Source of the DNA: Stigmatella aurantiaca
GTDB lineage: Bacteria > Myxococcota > Myxococcia > Myxococcales > Myxococcaceae
Length of the DNA: 64,000 nt
Reading direction: 5' to 3'
Assembly (NCBI RefSeq): GCF_900109545.1
Contig: NZ_FOAP01000021.1
Span: forward strand, 1 to 64,000
The notes beneath the pieces were generated by a model, which searched no databases, was not told the DNA's origin, and saw nothing but the letters and a program-made list of their open reading frames with translations. The translations under genes were made by a program, and so were the position numbers. How positions within the stretch are numbered: the stretch's first letter is position 1; every line of letters starts with the position of its first letter. Below, piece by piece: positions 36,162 through 47,980 of the stretch.

Positions 36162-39100
36162 TTACCGGTGTTTCGGAGGTCTCTGAAGGAGACCTTGTTC
36201 AACACAGTAGTCCAAATATCGGTGAAACAATTGACGCTCGGTCCTGTGACAAGAGAGGCCACTGCCGGACAGGGCGTGAAGCACGCGCTCACTGCGGAGG
36301 GTGCCCAGGCCGAAGGTGGGCTCCGAGGCCCCCGCGCGCAGATCGAAGAAGGCCAGCGTGGTGCTGCTGTCCGCGCTTCCCTGGGCCTGTGCCACGCGGG
36401 TACGCCATTCGGGGAGCGGAGACAGCTCGACGGGGTAACCGTAGTCCCGGACCCAGCCGAACACGTCGGGCAGCCGCACTTCGGGTACGGGGGTGAGGTT
36501 GAACACCCCGCCGCCAGGTGAAACCAGTGACAGGCGCACGAGCGCGCTGGCGACATAGTCCACCGGTGTCCACACTTCGCCCACATCGAGCTGGGGCAAC
36601 GTGCCGGCGGGAATCCCGGCCAGCAGGATGCGCCAGACGAGATCCTGGGGATTGACGATGCCGCTGTCCACGGCGCCAGACACCCGGCCCAGGCGGTAGA
36701 CCGAGACGGGCAGGCCGCGCACCGAGGCTTGCTCCATGAGCCGTTCCGCCACCCACTTGCTCTGCTGATAGCCATCGCGCAGGCCGGGGTGGGCGGGGAC
36801 GAATGCCTCCGGAACCTCCGGGCTGAGATTGGCCTGAGGGGCCACGGCCACGGTCGAGACGTAGTGCAGGGGCTTGGGCTTCACGGCGGCCGCCAGCCGG
36901 AGCAGCTCGCGGGTGCCGCGCACGTTGGTGGCCTGGAGGCTGCCGTACTCGCGCACGACGCTGACCACGGCGGCGTTGTGGATGAGCGCGTCACACTCGG
37001 CGGCCAGGCTGTGGAACCGCGCGGAGCTCAGCCCCAGCCAGGGCTGGCCCAGGTCGGCGGGCACGGCCATCACCCGCTCGGAGAGGCTCGCCGTGGACAG
37101 GCGCTGGCCGGCCATGCTCTCGCGCAGCCGCTCCATGGCATGGGCTTCATCCCGGGCGCGAACCAGGCAGATCACCCGGGCCTGCGTCTGGCGCAGCAAC
37201 TGGTCGAGCAGGTGCGCGCCCACGAAGCCGGTGGCCCCGGTCAGCAGCACCTGCCGCCAGGGGGTGGAGGGGCTCGGGACGGGCGCGGCCGGGGTCCCCG
37301 GCTTCTGGAACCAGGGAACGCAGTCCTCGGGAAGCTCCGCGTCCGCGAGCATGGCCGCGGACAGCCCACCGCCTTCCGTGCCGTTCTGCTCCCCATGCTC
37401 CAGGGCCTGGGCCAGCGCGGCGGCGGTCGGGTACCGGAATACGGTGGCCACCGGCACTTCCCGGCCCAGGGCGACACCGAGCCGGTTGGCGACCTGGATC
37501 GTCTGGAGCGATTGCCCTCCCAGCTCGAAGAAGTCGTCCTGCGCGGACATGCCGCTCAGCCCCAGGACCTGCTCCCACACCTGGAGCACCAAACGCTCGA
37601 ACCCGGTGGTGGCGGCGGTGGCGCCCGTGTCCTCGGGAGGCATCACGAGCCGCAGCGCGTTCCGGTCCACCTTGCCCGTGCTGGTGCGAGGCAGCCGCTC
37701 GGAGAACACGAAGGCGCTCGGGACCATGGCCGCGGGCAGCTCCGCCAGCAGGTGCCGGCGCAGCTCCGCGCTGGCCGGGGCAGGCGTCCCGGCGACGATG
37801 TGCGCGCACAGCCGGCGCGTGCCTCCGGGGAGGATCTGGCCCACCACGGCGGCATCCCGCACGCCCGCATGGGCTAGCAGCACGGTTTCGATCTCGGTGG
37901 GATCGATGCGGTGGCCGCTGATCTTGAACTCGTCATCGACCCGGCCGGCGAACACGAGCTGCCCGTCCGCACGGACCCGGGCCTTGTCGCCGGTACGGTA
38001 GGCGCGGGGGTTGCCGGGCAGCACGCCGAGCGAGGTGAAGCGCGCGGCGTTCAGCTCCGGGCGTCCCAGGTATCCACGCGCCAGGCCGCCTCCCAGCAGG
38101 TACAGCTCGCCTTCGGTGCCGGGGGCGGCGAGCTTCCCCTGCGCATCGATGAGCGCCGTGCGCACGCCCGGCAGGGGCCGTCCGATGGGAATCTCCTCCT
38201 CGGGGGCTCCGGCGGAGGGCGGTCCACTCAGCGTGGCCGTGGTGGCCACCACGGTGGCCTCGGTGGGGCCGTAGGTGTTGAGCAGCAGCACCTCCGAGCC
38301 GGCCGCGGCGCGCCAGCGCGCGACCCGCTCCGGCAGCGCGGCTTCTCCACCGATGATGACCAGCCGGATGGACGGGGGCAGCCGGGCCGCGCCCGTCGAG
38401 ACGCTGTAGGCCAGCTCGTGCCAGAACGCCGTGGGCAGATCCAGCACGGTGATGCCGTGCTCGGCGCACGCATCGAGGAGCCGGGACACGGACTGGAGCA
38501 TCTCCTCGGTGCGAAGCACCAGCTTCGCGCCGGCGCAGAGGGTCAGGAAGATCTCCTCCACGCTGGCATCGAAGTGCAGGGGGGCGAACTGAAGCACCCG
38601 GTCGCCGCGCTGTACGCCATAGCGGTGCGTGGCGCCCGCCACGAAGTGGGCGAGGGCGTCCTGGGTGATCTGCACGCCGTTGGGCTGGCCCGTCGAGCCA
38701 GAGGTGTAGATGACGTAGGCGAGGCGCTCGCCCTCGGTCTGGACCGGAGCCGGAGCAGCGGCCGGGGCCGCCTCGTTCCTGCGAAGGACGATGTTTCCCC
38801 GGGCCATGGGGTCCGCCTCGGACGAGGCCCGCTGGAGGATGAGCGTGGGTTTCGCATCCTCGAGGATGGCCGCCGTCCGGGAAGAGGGGCCCTGGGGATC
38901 GAGGGGCAGGTAGCCCGCGCCGGAGAACAGCACGCCCAGGCTCGCCACGATGGCATCGAGCCCACGGGGCAGCATCACCGCCACCGGGGTATTGGGCTGA
39001 ACCCCTTCCTGGACGAGCTGTGCGGACAGCGCCTGCGCATGCTGGAGCAGGTCCCGGTAGCTCAGCTGGTGCTGGCCATGCTCCACCGCGATCGCGTCCG

Positions 39101-40535
39101 GGGTCTCGTGGGCCCGCTGGGTGATGAGCTCCAGGACCGGACGGGCGGGCACGGGAAGCGGTCCGCCATCGAGGACGGAGGAGGCCAGGGCGTCCGCGTC
39201 CGTGCTGGCCGCGGACGGGAGCCGGCGCGTCGCCGGGGTCTTGGCCTGGCCCACCGCCAGCCCGGGCTCCGCGGCGAGTGCCTCCAGCAGCTCGACGAAG
39301 GCGCCCTGGTGGGCATTCAGGTCCTGGGCCTCGTAGCAGGCGGGGTTGGCATCGAAGTCCATCCGCATGCCCTGGCCGTCCGACCGGGCGTAGAGGCCGA
39401 TCGAGAGGTCCTCCACGGGGCCCGCGGAGATGTTGTGCGCGACGGTGGGCATCCCCGCGAAGCGCAGGGCGTAGTCAAACGGCATGATGTTGACCACGGG
39501 GCCAAACAGCCGCCGCTGTCCGCCCACCAGCTTCAGGTCGCGGCGGAGCTGCTCGTAGCGGTAGCGCAGGTGGGGCCGCATGGCGCGGACCTCCGCGGCC
39601 ACCCCACGGGCCACGTCCAGGAGGCTGGCCTCGGGGCGTACGGGCACGCGCAGGGGGACGATGTTCATGGCCATGGAGGGCACGCGCAGCGCGGCCGTGC
39701 CGAGCCGGTTCATCACCGGCAGGCCGAGCACCACTTCGGCCGCATCTGTCAGCCGGTGCAGGTAGACCGCCGTGGCCGCGAGCATGAGATCCGGCCAGCT
39801 CAGGCCCGCCGTCTTGGACGCCGCCTGGAGCCGCTCCATCATCTGAGGGGGCAGGACGCGGGTCTGGCGCACGAAGGTGGAGGACATGGGCGCGGGGGAC
39901 GCCAGGCTGACCGGAGAGGGCCGGTCGGCGAAGCGCTCCGTCCAGAAGGCCCGGTCGAGCGCGGACTGGGGGCCGTTGCGGTACGCCACGTCCTCGTCCA
40001 GCACGGCTTGGAACGGGCCGAAGCCGCCCGTCACGGGGCGGCCCGCGGCCTTCGCGGTGTAGACCTCGGCCACGCGCCGGGCCATCAGCGAGAAGCCGAA
40101 GCCATCCAGGGCGATGTGGTGGGCCCGCTGAAACCAGAAGAACCGCTGGGGACCGGCCTTGAGCAGGGCGTGTGCGAAGAGGGGCCCCTGGCTGAGCTCC
40201 ACCGTCCGGGAGAGATCCACCTTCATCCAGGCCTGCACTTCCGCCCAGGGGTCCGCCGCCCCGCTGACGTCGGCCAGGTGGAGGGCCCAGTCCGTCTGGG
40301 AGCCAAGCACCTGCTGAGGACCGCTCTCGCCGTTCACGAAGCGCACGTGCAGCGCCTCGGCCTCACGGACCGCCTGGCGGACCGCCGCTTCGAAGAGCGC
40401 GGGATCCACGGCGCCGAGGATCTCGATGCACTCGCCGGCGTTGTACACCGGGCTCTTGAGATCGAGCTGCTGGCCCAGCCAGATGCCGTGCTGGGCCGCC
40501 GACAGCGGCTGGCGTGTTTCCTGTGAATCCCGCAT
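36162..40535 (-). CDS. mxcG: Myxochelin NRPS (C-A-PCP-R)
   Basis: A single-module peptide synthetase of about 1,457 residues ending in a reductase. Condensation domain: HHIALDG (about 139-145). Adenylation domain: YVIYTSGSTGQPNGV, FDASVEEIF, GPTEATV and YRTGD. Carrier: FFELGGQSLQTIQV. Reductase: VLLTGATGFVGAHLL and the YQQSKWVAERL site. In Stigmatella, MxcG joins two 2,3-dihydroxybenzoyl units from MxcE/MxcF to the two amino groups of lysine and releases the product reductively as an aldehyde or alcohol. One C domain making two amide bonds is part of that known model. Start: ATG 40535 (GTG 40538 is adjacent), AGGAG upstream. Confidence 0.95.
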   Translation of the reverse strand: MRDSQETRQPLSAAQHGIWLGQQLDLKSPVYNAGECIEILGAVDPALFEAAVRQAVREAEALHVRFVNGESGPQQVLGSQTDWALHLADVSGAADPWAEVQAWMKVDLSRTVELSQGPLFAHALLKAGPQRFFWFQRAHHIALDGFGFSLMARRVAEVYTAKAAGRPVTGGFGPFQAVLDEDVAYRNGPQSALDRAFWTERFADRPSPVSLASPAPMSSTFVRQTRVLPPQMMERLQAASKTAGLSWPDLMLAATAVYLHRLTDAAEVVLGLPVMNRLGTAALRVPSMAMNIVPLRVPVRPEASLLDVARGVAAEVRAMRPHLRYRYEQLRRDLKLVGGQRRLFGPVVNIMPFDYALRFAGMPTVAHNISAGPVEDLSIGLYARSDGQGMRMDFDANPACYEAQDLNAHQGAFVELLEALAAEPGLAVGQAKTPATRRLPSAASTDADALASSVLDGGPLPVPARPVLELITQRAHETPDAIAVEHGQHQLSYRDLLQHAQALSAQLVQEGVQPNTPVAVMLPRGLDAIVASLGVLFSGAGYLPLDPQGPSSRTAAILEDAKPTLILQRASSEADPMARGNIVLRRNEAAPAAAPAPVQTEGERLAYVIYTSGSTGQPNGVQITQDALAHFVAGATHRYGVQRGDRVLQFAPLHFDASVEEIFLTLCAGAKLVLRTEEMLQSVSRLLDACAEHGITVLDLPTAFWHELAYSVSTGAARLPPSIRLVIIGGEAALPERVARWRAAAGSEVLLLNTYGPTEATVVATTATLSGPPSAGAPEEEIPIGRPLPGVRTALIDAQGKLAAPGTEGELYLLGGGLARGYLGRPELNAARFTSLGVLPGNPRAYRTGDKARVRADGQLVFAGRVDDEFKISGHRIDPTEIETVLLAHAGVRDAAVVGQILPGGTRRLCAHIVAGTPAPASAELRRHLLAELPAAMVPSAFVFSERLPRTSTGKVDRNALRLVMPPEDTGATAATTGFERLVLQVWEQVLGLSGMSAQDDFFELGGQSLQTIQVANRLGVALGREVPVATVFRYPTAAALAQALEHGEQNGTEGGGLSAAMLADAELPEDCVPWFQKPGTPAAPVPSPSTPWRQVLLTGATGFVGAHLLDQLLRQTQARVICLVRARDEAHAMERLRESMAGQRLSTASLSERVMAVPADLGQPWLGLSSARFHSLAAECDALIHNAAVVSVVREYGSLQATNVRGTRELLRLAAAVKPKPLHYVSTVAVAPQANLSPEVPEAFVPAHPGLRDGYQQSKWVAERLMEQASVRGLPVSVYRLGRVSGAVDSGIVNPQDLVWRILLAGIPAGTLPQLDVGEVWTPVDYVASALVRLSLVSPGGGVFNLTPVPEVRLPDVFGWVRDYGYPVELSPLPEWRTRVAQAQGSADSSTTLAFFDLRAGASEPTFGLGTLRSERVLHALSGSGLSCHRTERQLFHRYLDYCVEQGLLQRPPKHR

Positions 40536-40595
40536 CACTCAGTACTCCTCTCGGTGTGAACCCCATCGGGGTGGGGCGGCCGCGCGGCTCGCTGG

Positions 40596-41528
40596 CTACG
40601 CGTTGGGCCGGATTCCGTGCTGGAGCGCCGCGGCCACCTGCATGGGGGGCTGGGCGGTGGAGGTCAGCATCGCGTACCAGTCATTCAGCGTCGGACGCTC
40701 GGCCAGCTCCACGAAGGTGACCTCGGTGCCGGCATTCCGCCAGCGCTCGACCAAGCTCATGAGGCGGATGGAGTCGAGCCCGCGCTCGAGCAGGTTCTCG
40801 TCATCGCCGGGCGCGCCTTCCTGCTGGAGCAGCTCGAGGACATCCGCGCGGATCTGCTGACGGCTCAGCGGCGCACCGGCGCGGGCGGCCTGGGGCCGCA
40901 GCTGCTCGATGAGCTGCTGCGTGGTGGCGGTGACGGCGCACAGCCGCGCCGCGTAGTTCAGCGCCATCTGGTGGTTCTCCAGGGAGAAGTCGGCCACGCC
41001 GTCGGCCACGAGGAACGGCTGCACCTCGTTCATGAAGGCCTCGCTGGCGGTCTGGAGGCAGCCGATGTGCGCGTAGATGCCGCAGACGATCAGCTGGTTG
41101 CGCTTGCCCTGGCGCAGGATGTCCATCAGCTGCGTCCGGTTGAACGCGCTGTAGCGCCACTTGGTGAGGACGATGTCCCCCTCGGAGGGCGCCAGCGCGT
41201 CGATGATCTGCTTCTGATGCGGGCCGCCGTTGATGCCCGCGCCCCAGAAGTCCAGCAGCAGGCCGCGCTGCTCGGGCGTCTGCCCGCCCGGCTGGGCCGA
41301 GTACACCACGGGGATTCCCAGCGAGGCGCAGTGCTGCCGCAGCTGGCGGATGTTCGCCACGAGCTCGGTCACGGGCGAGGCCCCGCTGGTGAAGGCCTCC
41401 ACGAAGTAGCGCTGCATGTCGTGGATGAGCAGGACGGCGCGCTGGGGATCGGGGGTCCAGGACACCTTGTTCGCGGGCAGGTCGGCCGCGGTGGGCATGC
41501 GATAGGGGGCGATGGCGGGCAGTGCCAT
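40596..41528 (-). CDS. mxcF: Isochorismatase with aryl carrier domain
   Basis: A 310-residue bifunctional EntB-type protein. The N-terminal isochorismatase domain (about 1-215) has [11 protein letters not shown], with the catalytic aspartate, and a cysteine in [10 protein letters not shown]. The C-terminal aryl carrier protein (about 225-300) has [16 protein letters not shown], where the serine takes phosphopantetheine. It converts isochorismate to 2,3-dihydro-2,3-DHB and carries activated DHB to MxcG. It lies between mxcE and mxcG in the operon, with about 60-75 bases on each side. Confidence 0.94.
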   Translation of the reverse strand: MALPAIAPYRMPTAADLPANKVSWTPDPQRAVLLIHDMQRYFVEAFTSGASPVTELVANIRQLRQHCASLGIPVVYSAQPGGQTPEQRGLLLDFWGAGINGGPHQKQIIDALAPSEGDIVLTKWRYSAFNRTQLMDILRQGKRNQLIVCGIYAHIGCLQTASEAFMNEVQPFLVADGVADFSLENHQMALNYAARLCAVTATTQQLIEQLRPQAARAGAPLSRQQIRADVLELLQQEGAPGDDENLLERGLDSIRLMSLVERWRNAGTEVTFVELAERPTLNDWYAMLTSTAQPPMQVAAALQHGIRPNA

Positions 41529-41602
41529 GGTGGACTCTTTCGTGTTGAGAGGAGGAAACAGCGATTCAGGGAGGGGGGCCTCGTCCGTTCCCGGAAGAAG
41601 CC

Positions 41603-43233
<1,631 letters not shown>

Positions 43234-43237
<4 letters not shown>

Positions 43238-44460
43238 GACTTGACCTCCGCGTTCTGCCCCAGCCCCATCGCGTGGAGCATGGTGCGGAACTTCGCCTCG
43301 GTCTCCGCCAGCTCGGACTCGGGCTTCGAGCCCACGACGATGCCCGCGCCCGCGAACAGCCGCAGCGAGTGCTCATCGGCCTCGGCGCAGCGGATGGTCA
43401 CGGCCCACTGGCCGTCCCCGTTCGCATCGCACCAGCCGACCGTGCCCGTGTAGTAGCCGCGATCGAACGGCTCGATCGAGGTGATGGCCTCGTGGGCCAG
43501 CTCCGTCGGGTAGCCGCACACCGCCGGGGTGGGGTGCAGCGCGACCGCCAGCTTCAGCGAGGTGATGGACGGATCCGCCAGCTCGCCGCAGATCCGGCTC
43601 GACAGGTGCCACATGGTCTGCGTGCTGACCAGGGACGGTCCCGCGGGCACATCCAGCTTCTTGCAGTAGGGCCGCATGGCTTCTACGACCGCGTCGATGA
43701 CCACCGCGTGCTCGTGGAGATCCTTGGGGGACTTCAGCAGCGTGGCGGCCCGCTCCTGGTCCTCCACGGGGTTGGGGCTGCGCGCCGCCGAGCCCGCCAG
43801 CGGGTTGGCGAGCACCTGAAGTCCCGAGCGGGACACCAGCAGCTCGGGGCTGGCGCCGATGAGCGTCCGCCTGCGCCCGCCCGAGGCCGCGTCCGTGCCG
43901 GTGGGCAGGTCCACGGCGAAGGTGTAGCCGGAGGGGTTACGCTGGGCGAGGTTGCGCAGCAGCTGCTGAAGATCGATCGGCGTGGTGGCGCTCAGGTGCA
44001 GCGACCGGGACAGCACCACCTTGCGCAGCGAGCCGGTCTGCATCAGCTTCAGCGCCTGCGAGACGCCGTCGAGGTAGGCCGCCGGCTCGGGCACGGGCTG
44101 GACCGTGTAGCGCGCCGCCAGGGGCTGCGTCACGGGCACGTCGGTGTCGAACATCAGCGGGCCTGCCCGCTGCAGCGTCATCGGGACCACCATCTGGGCG
44201 GGAATCGAGCCGTCGAAGGGCACCGCGCCGACCGCCACGGGGATGTCGTGCGCGGCCTCGCGGGCACTGTTGAGGACGGCCGCCACGCGCTCCGGCAGCC
44301 GCTGCAACGCGTCGGCTCCACCGATGTGCGGCACGGTGGCGAACGTGCCCCGTGCCAGCATCGTCCGCTTGGGAGAGGCAAAGAAGAAGGAGGAACCGGC
44401 CTCGTAGCTCTCCAGCAATTGCGCGGCCAGCTTCTGAGGCGACATGGGACGTTCGGCCAT
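43234..44460 (-). CDS. mxcD: Isochorismate synthase
   Basis: A 408-residue member of the chorismate-utilising family (EntC/DhbC/MenF). Diagnostic blocks: [62 protein letters not shown] and [16 protein letters not shown], then [21 protein letters not shown]. It makes isochorismate from chorismate, the first committed step of DHB synthesis. Start is taken as ATG 44460, with AGGAG upstream; longer in-frame starts lack homology. A weaker Fur-like dyad lies between mxcC and mxcD. Confidence 0.94.
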
Positions 44461-44510
44461 CACAAACACGCTCCTGATGCAGGGCTTGGAAATGCAGTGC
44501 AAGTGAACTT

Positions 44511-44529
44511 AGTAATCGTTCTCAAAATC
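44511..44529. promoter_or_regulatory. Weak Fur-like dyad between mxcC and mxcD
   Basis: The minus-strand sequence GATTTTGAGAACGATTACT matches the Fur consensus at 12 of 19 positions, in the 107-bp gap before mxcD. It could mark a second iron-controlled promoter within the operon. Confidence 0.35.
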
Positions 44530-44567
44530 TTGACGCACGGCTCCCAGGAACCTGTCCCGGGGGAGGC

Positions 44568-45341
44568 CTAGACGCCCAGCGTCGCGCCACCATCGACGCA
44601 CAGGTCGTGCAGGGTGATGTGGCGGGCCTGGTCGGAGGTGAGGAACACCACGGCATCGGCGATGTCGGCGGGGGTGGCCAGCCGGCGCAGGGGGATGCCC
44701 AAGCGGAAGGTCTCCAGGGAGCCCTGGATGGTGGCCTCACCGCCCCGCTCATCCGTCCAGAGCGCGCGCTGCATGGCCGTGTCGGTGGAGCCCGGGGACA
44801 CGATGTTGCAGCGGATGTTGTGCTGGGCCAGCTCGAGTCCCAGGCACTTGGTGAACATGGCGGAAGCAGCCTTGGAGGCCGCGTAGGCGGCCATGTTCAT
44901 CCGGGGGGTTCCCGAGGCATTCGACGCCACGGTGACAATCACGCCGCCCTTGCGCGGCACCATGCGCCGCGCCACGGCGCGCGAGACGTGAAACACCCCC
45001 TGGGTGTTGACCGCGAAGGTCGTCTCCCAGTCCTCATCGCTGAGCGCGATGGCGGGGCCCGGCCGCAGCACACCCGCCACGTTGACCAGGATGCCAATGG
45101 GGCCCAGCTCGCGCTCGACGCGCTCGACCACCGCCTCGACCGCGGCGCTGTCACGCACATCCACCCCGAAGGCGCGGACGTGCTCCCAGCGCGGCCCCAG
45201 GTCCGAGACCAGCGCGGAGAGCTTCTCCGCCTGAACATCGAGCGCGGCGACCCGCACGGTGTCCGCCAGAGCGCGGACGACCGCTGCACCGATCCCCTGT
45301 GCCGCGCCCGTGACCAGGGCCACCTTGGTGGTCGTTTCCAT
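44568..45341 (-). CDS. mxcC: 2,3-Dihydro-2,3-DHB dehydrogenase
   Basis: A 257-residue SDR of the EntA/DhbA type that oxidises 2,3-dihydro-2,3-dihydroxybenzoate to DHB. It has [11 protein letters not shown] for [13 protein letters not shown], the [20 protein letters not shown] active-site stretch and the substrate-loop region [12 protein letters not shown]. Start ATG 45341 immediately precedes the TTKVALVTG strand. It is the first gene of the biosynthetic operon, with a Fur box 19-37 bases upstream of its start. Confidence 0.92.
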   Translation of the reverse strand: METTTKVALVTGAAQGIGAAVVRALADTVRVAALDVQAEKLSALVSDLGPRWEHVRAFGVDVRDSAAVEAVVERVERELGPIGILVNVAGVLRPGPAIALSDEDWETTFAVNTQGVFHVSRAVARRMVPRKGGVIVTVASNASGTPRMNMAAYAASKAASAMFTKCLGLELAQHNIRCNIVSPGSTDTAMQRALWTDERGGEATIQGSLETFRLGIPLRRLATPADIADAVVFLTSDQARHITLHDLCVDGGATLGV

Positions 45342-45359
45342 GCGTTCGTTGTCCCTGAT

Positions 45360-45378
45360 GAAAATGGTTCTCATTCTC
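45360..45378. promoter_or_regulatory. Fur box before mxcC
   Basis: On the minus strand GAGAATGAGAACCATTTTC matches the 19-bp Fur consensus at 15 positions. It is directly upstream of mxcC and should repress the main operon when iron is plentiful. Confidence 0.75.
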
Positions 45379-45405
45379 AGCGGCGGGGCGTCTCGTCCCA
45401 TGTCT

Positions 45406-45427
45406 TGACCCTTCCTGTCAAGGGTCA
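45406..45427 (-). terminator. Possible terminator after mxcB
   Basis: TGACCCTT (45406-45413) and AAGGGTCA (45420-45427) form an 8-bp stem with a 6-nt loop between the mxcB stop and the mxcC promoter. A second, longer-looped hairpin (GGGTGAG/CTCACCC, 45450-45477) lies closer to mxcB. Either could end mxcB transcripts. Confidence 0.45.
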
Positions 45428-45506
45428 TGCCCCACTCAGGAGGTTCGGTGGGTGAGACATGAAAAAAGTGCTCACCCCCCTGGGAGGAGTCCCTGCTGAG
45501 ACAGGC

Positions 45507-46322
45507 TCAGTCGTGGGGCTCGTGGTGGTCGGCGGTGTCCCGCTTCCAGTAGCCGGTCGCGCTGACCCATTTCTTGTGGGTGCCACGCTCGTTGTAGATG
45601 TGCTCACGGAGGGGCCGCAGGGAGTTGGCTTCACCGGCCAGCCACACGAAATAGTCCCCGGGAGGAAACTGCAGCGCGCGGATGGCTTTCTCCAACTGGT
45701 TCGTGCTCCCGGGGGCCGCGCCATGGCGGTGCAGCCACGTCAGCTCCACGCGGGCGCGGGTGTTGAACCGCTGCTCCTCGGAGGCATCGCTGACCTCGAT
45801 GAAGACAATCGCGTGGGCGCTGGGGGGCAGCTCCTCCAGCCAGCGGCCAATGGCTGGCAGCGCGGTCGAATCGCCCGCGAGCAGGTACCAGTCGAAGTCC
45901 GAGGGGACGATCATCGAGCTGCGGGGGCCTCCCACGCCGACGAAGTCCCCGGGCTTGGCGTGGGTGGCCCAGGTCGTCCCAGGTCCCGAGCCATGCACCA
46001 CGAAGTCGATGTCCAGCTCGCCCGCGGCGGCGTCATAGCGCCGCGGCGTGTAGTCCCGCGAGGCGGGGCGGGGCTTGCCCTCTGGAAAGACAGGCCCGTG
46101 AGGACCCATGGTGGGCAGGAGCGGCTTGCTCTCGCCGGGGGCGGGGAAGATGAGCCGCACGTGGTCGTCCGCCGCCGGTGTCTGGAAGCCTTCCAGCTCT
46201 TTGCCTCCGAGGGTGATACGCACCATGTGCGGGGTGACGGTGGCCACCCGGAGGACTTCGAGCGTCCGGAACTTGATGGGGAAGGGCACGCGGCGGGGTG
46301 CCCGTTCAGGCTGGGTCATCAT
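45507..46322 (-). CDS. mxcB: Siderophore-interacting (ferric reductase) protein
   Basis: A 271-residue flavin-dependent siderophore-interacting protein (ViuB/YqjH type), which frees iron from the imported siderophore by reduction. Recognised blocks are VTPHMVRITLGG, HVRLIFP, SRDYTPRRYD (FAD binding), DIDFVVHG and GPGTTWATHAKPGDFVGVGGPRSS, then YLLAGDSTALPAIGRWLEEL and DYFVWLAGEA. It has a separate iron-responsive promoter region (dyad at 46356-46374). The symbol follows the Stigmatella cluster as I remember it. Confidence 0.87.
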   Translation of the reverse strand: MMTQPERAPRRVPFPIKFRTLEVLRVATVTPHMVRITLGGKELEGFQTPAADDHVRLIFPAPGESKPLLPTMGPHGPVFPEGKPRPASRDYTPRRYDAAAGELDIDFVVHGSGPGTTWATHAKPGDFVGVGGPRSSMIVPSDFDWYLLAGDSTALPAIGRWLEELPPSAHAIVFIEVSDASEEQRFNTRARVELTWLHRHGAAPGSTNQLEKAIRALQFPPGDYFVWLAGEANSLRPLREHIYNERGTHKKWVSATGYWKRDTADHHEPHD

Positions 46323-46355
46323 GAATTCTCATGGGCCACTATGTGTGGCCTAATT

Positions 46356-46374
46356 GATATTGAATCGCATTATC
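46356..46374. promoter_or_regulatory. Fur-like box before mxcB
   Basis: GATATTGAATCGCATTATC matches the Fur consensus at 14 of 19 positions, with the outer half sites best conserved. It lies 34-52 bases upstream of mxcB. Confidence 0.55.
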
Positions 46375-46434
46375 ATGTTCACAGGTGGGCGAGGAACGCA
46401 ACCCCTGGGGTGGGAGGGGGGGCGCGTACGAGCC

Positions 46435-47415
46435 TCAATTCCACGGCAAGGTGCTTCGCTGGGCCCAGTAATCGGGGGGAGATTCCGCCATGCCGCGCAG
46501 GCGGGCCTCGAGTGCCGCTCCGTAGGGGAGGTTCAGGGCGCGCAGGTGGCTGCCCAGGTGCTCCACGGTGGCCGCGCCGCTGAGCACCACGCTTGTCCAG
46601 GGCTGCGCCAGCGCGGCGGCGGTGGCGAGCACGTCCGGCCCGGTGGGCTGTTCCTGGGCCAGGGCCCGGAAGGGGTGCAGCGCGGGGCTCTGGTCACGAG
46701 GGCCGAGCCGCCCATTGGCGATGACCTCCTTGAGGATGACGCCCCACCCGGCGGCGTGGGCTTCGGCGAGGGCCGGGCCCGCGGAGCGTTCGAGCACGTT
46801 CCAGGTGGCCTGCACGCAGGAGAACAGGGGGCGGCCATCCACGCGGACCTCCAGGGCGCGGCGCAACACCGCGGCTTGCTGAGGGCCGCTGAGTGAGAGC
46901 CCCACGCGCAGGCCCTCCTCGCGCAGCCGTGCCAGCTCCCCCAGCACGGACGTGTCGTCCAGGACGCCGCTCTCGAAGGTGGCGGAGTGAATCTGGTAGA
47001 GGGTGAGGTGCGCTCCCAGGCGCGCGCGGCTCTCGGCGTATTGGCGGCGCAGGGCGGACAGGGAGTGGTCCTTCACCTCGTGGCGCTCGGCCTCCACGTT
47101 CCATCCGGCGGTGTACGTGTAGCCCCACTTGGAGCCCACGGTGACGCCGCCCGGCGGGATGCCCCGCGCGGCCAGCCACGAGGCCAGGAAGTCCTCCGCC
47201 CGGCCGTAGGAGCGGGCCGCGTCGAAGTAGCGCACACCCGCCGCGTACGCCGCATCGAGGACCGCATGGGCCCGGTGTTCCATCGCCTGCACGGATCGGC
47301 CGGAGCCCAGGTCCTCTGCATGGCCGAGGGTGATGTAGCCAGGACGCCCGAGGGCGGCCATCCCGAGCCCCAGCGCGGACACGGTGGGCCCGGAAGCTCC
47401 AAGGGTGTGCGGCAT
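46435..47415 (-). CDS. Aldo/keto reductase family protein
   Basis: A 326-residue NADPH-dependent aldo/keto reductase. The catalytic tetrad is visible: D and Y in YFDAARSYGRAEDFL, K in GSKWGYT and H in YQIHSAT. The C-terminal NADPH-binding segment is SVVLSGAATVEHLGSHLRAL. Start ATG 47415 with AGGAG nine bases upstream. It lies upstream of mxcB in the same direction but mxcB has its own control site, so involvement in iron metabolism is not implied. Divergent from msrB. Confidence 0.85.
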   Translation of the reverse strand: MPHTLGASGPTVSALGLGMAALGRPGYITLGHAEDLGSGRSVQAMEHRAHAVLDAAYAAGVRYFDAARSYGRAEDFLASWLAARGIPPGGVTVGSKWGYTYTAGWNVEAERHEVKDHSLSALRRQYAESRARLGAHLTLYQIHSATFESGVLDDTSVLGELARLREEGLRVGLSLSGPQQAAVLRRALEVRVDGRPLFSCVQATWNVLERSAGPALAEAHAAGWGVILKEVIANGRLGPRDQSPALHPFRALAQEQPTGPDVLATAAALAQPWTSVVLSGAATVEHLGSHLRALNLPYGAALEARLRGMAESPPDYWAQRSTLPWN

Positions 47416-47514
47416 GTGTTTCTCCTGTCCCCTTCCTGCCAGAAAGGGGAGGGGGCAGGGGGCCCTCCTTTTGACCCCTGGTAACTTTCGGGCACCGCCG
47501 CGCGTACCCAGGGC

Positions 47515-47973
47515 ATGAACTGGCGACTCAAGGGGTGGTGGGCTGGATTGCTCGTGGCTCCCGTGGTGGCGCTTGCCACCGGCGAGGTGAACAAGACGGA
47601 GAAGGAGTGGCGCAAGCAACTGACGCCGCAGCAATTTCACGTGTTGCGCGAGAAGGGGACCGAGCGAGCCTTCTCAGGGGCGTACTGGAATCACCACGCG
47701 GAGGGCACGTACCACTGTGCCGCCTGTGGCCAGCCCCTCTTCTCCTCGGAGGCCAAGTTTGATTCGGGCACGGGGTGGCCCAGCTACTGGCAGCCGCTCG
47801 CCTCGGGAGCGGTGAAGCTCCACGAGGACACGAGCCTGTTCATGACGCGCACGGAGGTGGTGTGTTCGCGCTGTGGGGGGCACCTGGGCCATGTCTTCGA
47901 CGACGGACCTGCCCCCACGGGCCTGCGCTACTGCATCAACTCCGTGTCCCTGTCCTTCCAGAAGAAGCCCTGA
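47515..47973 (+). CDS. msrB: Exported peptide-methionine (R)-S-oxide reductase
   Basis: A 152-residue MsrB with an N-terminal hydrophobic segment ([16 protein letters not shown]) that acts as signal or anchor, so the enzyme should work in the envelope. Zinc-binding CAAC and [10 protein letters not shown] motifs, the substrate loop [11 protein letters not shown] and the catalytic cysteine in [12 protein letters not shown] are intact. It repairs methionine-R-sulfoxide in exported proteins. It converges with the next lipoprotein gene at only seven bases distance. Confidence 0.93.
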   Translation: MNWRLKGWWAGLLVAPVVALATGEVNKTEKEWRKQLTPQQFHVLREKGTERAFSGAYWNHHAEGTYHCAACGQPLFSSEAKFDSGTGWPSYWQPLASGAVKLHEDTSLFMTRTEVVCSRCGGHLGHVFDDGPAPTGLRYCINSVSLSFQKKP

Positions 47974-47980
47974 GCGGACT

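Noticed and set aside
43273-44571. 432-codon plus-strand frame over mxcD
   Set aside because: It is the shadow of mxcD, whose chorismate-enzyme motifs are unambiguous.
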